Origin: Streptomyces sp. NBC_01142
GTDB taxonomy: Bacteria; Actinomycetota; Actinomycetes; Streptomycetales; Streptomycetaceae
Direction of reading: 5' to 3'
Length of the DNA stretch: 64,000 bases
NCBI RefSeq assembly: GCF_026341125.1
Contig: NZ_JAPEOR010000001.1
Span: 2,790,001 to 2,854,000 of the forward strand
Shown here: in pieces, positions 63,034 through 64,000 of the stretch
Position numbering within the stretch: the stretch's first letter is position 1
How the letters are laid out: each line of letters opens with the position of its first letter
Translations under genes and position numbers: made by a program
Notes under the pieces: generated by a model
Seen by the model: only the letters and a program-made list of their open reading frames with translations
Database searches by the model: none
Told to the model about the DNA's origin: nothing

Positions 63034-63935
63034 GCGCTTCCACCGCACCTTCCACACCGTCCCCCGTCGCAGCGACCGGTCGGACGCCCCAACTGCCGCC
63101 CGCCGCACGCAGGGCCGCACGGCGCTCGGCCGCCCTGGGAGTCATCGCCTGGATCGTCGGGCTCGGCTTCTGTCTGCCCGCCCTGTGGATGGTGCTGACC
63201 TCTTTGCACTCGGAGGCGGACGCGGCCACCAACCCGCCCTCGTTCGCCGCGTCGCTGACGCTGGACGGTTACCGCCAGTTCTTCGGCGGCGGAGGCGGGC
63301 CGACCCCCTGGCCGCCCCTGGTCAACTCCCTGTCCGCATCACTGTTCTCCACCGCCTTGGTGCTCGTCCTCGCGCTCCCGGCCGCGTACGCGCTCTCCAT
63401 CCGGCGGGTCCGCAAGTGGACCGACGTGATGTTCTTCTTCCTCTCCACCAAGATGCTGCCGGTCGTCGCGGGCCTGCTGCCCGTCTATCTGTTCGCGAAG
63501 AACGCCGGGATGCTCGACAACATCTGGCTGCTCGTCCTCCTCTACACCTCGATGAACCTGCCGATCGCGGTGTGGATGATGCAGTCCTTCCTCGCGGACG
63601 TGCCGGTCTCCATCATCGAAGCAGCCCAGGTGGACGGCGCCAGGCTGCCCACCGTCCTGACCCGGGTCGTCGCGCCGGTAGCCGGCCCCGGGATCGCGGC
63701 CACCGCGCTGATCTGCTTCATCTTCAGCTGGAACGAGCTGCTCTTCGCCCGGGTGCTCACCGGCGTGGTCGCCCAGACCGCACCCGTCTACCTGACCGGA
63801 TTCGTCACCAGCCAGGGGCTGTTCCTCGCCCAGCTGTGTGCCGCGTCCGTCGTCGTGTCCCTGCCGGTGCTCGTCGCCGGCTACGCCGCCCAGGACAAGC
63901 TTGTCCAGGGCCTCTCCCTTGGAGCTGTGAAATGA
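63030..63935 (+). CDS. ABC transporter permease, subunit 2 (sugar/polyol)
   Basis: A 301-residue permease of the MalG type. A polar N-terminus of about 35 residues is followed by six hydrophobic segments, with the EAAQVDGARLPTVLTRVVAPV coupling loop near residue 195. ATG 63030 overlaps the preceding stop, and its own stop overlaps the dehydrogenase start. It pairs with the first permease. Confidence 0.93.
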   Translation: MSASTAPSTPSPVAATGRTPQLPPAARRAARRSAALGVIAWIVGLGFCLPALWMVLTSLHSEADAATNPPSFAASLTLDGYRQFFGGGGGPTPWPPLVNSLSASLFSTALVLVLALPAAYALSIRRVRKWTDVMFFFLSTKMLPVVAGLLPVYLFAKNAGMLDNIWLLVLLYTSMNLPIAVWMMQSFLADVPVSIIEAAQVDGARLPTVLTRVVAPVAGPGIAATALICFIFSWNELLFARVLTGVVAQTAPVYLTGFVTSQGLFLAQLCAASVVVSLPVLVAGYAAQDKLVQGLSLGAVK

Positions 63936-64000
63936 GGGCAGCGATCGTCGAAGCCCCCGGCAAGGTCTCCGTCACGACGGTCCCCGACCCCAGCCCGGGA
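63932..64000 (+). CDS. Zinc-dependent alcohol dehydrogenase, 5' part (cut by window end)
   Basis: Only 23 codons are visible. They start with ATG 63932 in a 4-bp overlap with the permease gene. The translation MRAAIVEAPGKVSVTTVPDP is typical of the N-terminus of medium-chain zinc dehydrogenases such as sorbitol or other polyol dehydrogenases. This fits a polyol uptake and oxidation operon. The rest lies beyond the window. Confidence 0.75.
   Translation, partial: MRAAIVEAPGKVSVTTVPDPSPG

Overview
The window is high-GC DNA with long, tightly packed reading frames, many 4-bp ATGA/GTGA stop-start overlaps, frequent GTG/TTG starts and a rare TTA codon in a regulator. This is typical of Streptomyces or a close actinomycete. 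Most of it (about 480-45531) reads as one non-ribosomal peptide gene cluster. A separate small peptide operon follows (45621-49077), then apparently ordinary chromosomal genes (49084-64000).

Left part of the cluster (480-16673): an MbtH-like protein and a large LAL/LuxR regulator come first. Next is a set of genes for making an amino acid on an amino-group carrier protein (AmCP, LysW-like): LysX-type ligase, LysZ-type kinase, LysY-type reductase, LysK-type releasing peptidase and a 55-aa LysW homologue ending in EDWGE. A split transketolase and a DegT-family aminotransferase are in the same region. This combination is known from vazabitide, azinomycin and ficellomycin type pathways. There a C2 unit is added to AmCP-glutamate semialdehyde, and transamination gives 2,6-diamino-5,7-dihydroxyheptanoate (DADH), the precursor of the azabicycle (aziridine). 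A sulfotransferase at 29779-30510 fits the known sulfation/elimination route to the aziridine. Two small related proteins (6975-7310 and 11291-11878) are candidates for the ring-closing pair. A complete IS1380-family element (12917-14594, CTAG duplication) lies across the last codons of a BtrH-like gene, just upstream of the LysW gene.

Middle and right part (16673-45531): the NRPS genes encode a C-A-T module, a C-T module lacking A, a free-standing A domain that could serve it, a C-A-T-C-A-T-TE protein, and a fatty acyl-AMP ligase-ACP-C-A-T protein. Tailoring and export genes lie among them: two adjacent acyl-CoA dehydrogenase-like proteins, an M20 peptidase, a VioC-like Fe/2OG oxygenase, an IDO-like Fe/2OG oxygenase (far left), an MFS exporter, a VOC protein, a GNAT protein and a polytopic M28 peptidase. 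The fatty acyl starter plus the membrane peptidase suggests that the product is built as an acylated prodrug and trimmed during export. The inferred product is an azabicycle-containing peptide; its exact structure cannot be read from the sequence.

Small peptide operon (45621-49077): a 31-codon gene with a good ribosome site, acidic core and C-terminal Cys-x4-Cys-Ala is followed by a strong hairpin. A translationally coupled trio comes next: SagB-type flavin dehydrogenase, a PLP protein of the D-threonine aldolase/alanine racemase N-terminal fold, and an MFS exporter. There is no YcaO, lanthionine synthetase or radical SAM gene. I regard this as the best candidate for an undescribed ribosomal peptide system.

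Flank (49084-64000): ACT-domain protein, Cys/Met-metabolism PLP enzyme, OsmC-like protein, a decayed PadR regulator beside a perfect palindrome, an acyl-CoA dehydrogenase, a divergent SDR/TetR pair with a large inverted-repeat operator, panD, a small GNAT protein, a multiply frameshifted aspartate/glutamate racemase pseudogene, a proline-rich small protein, gnd, and a DeoR regulator followed by a carbohydrate/polyol ABC importer and the start of a zinc alcohol dehydrogenase cut by the window end.
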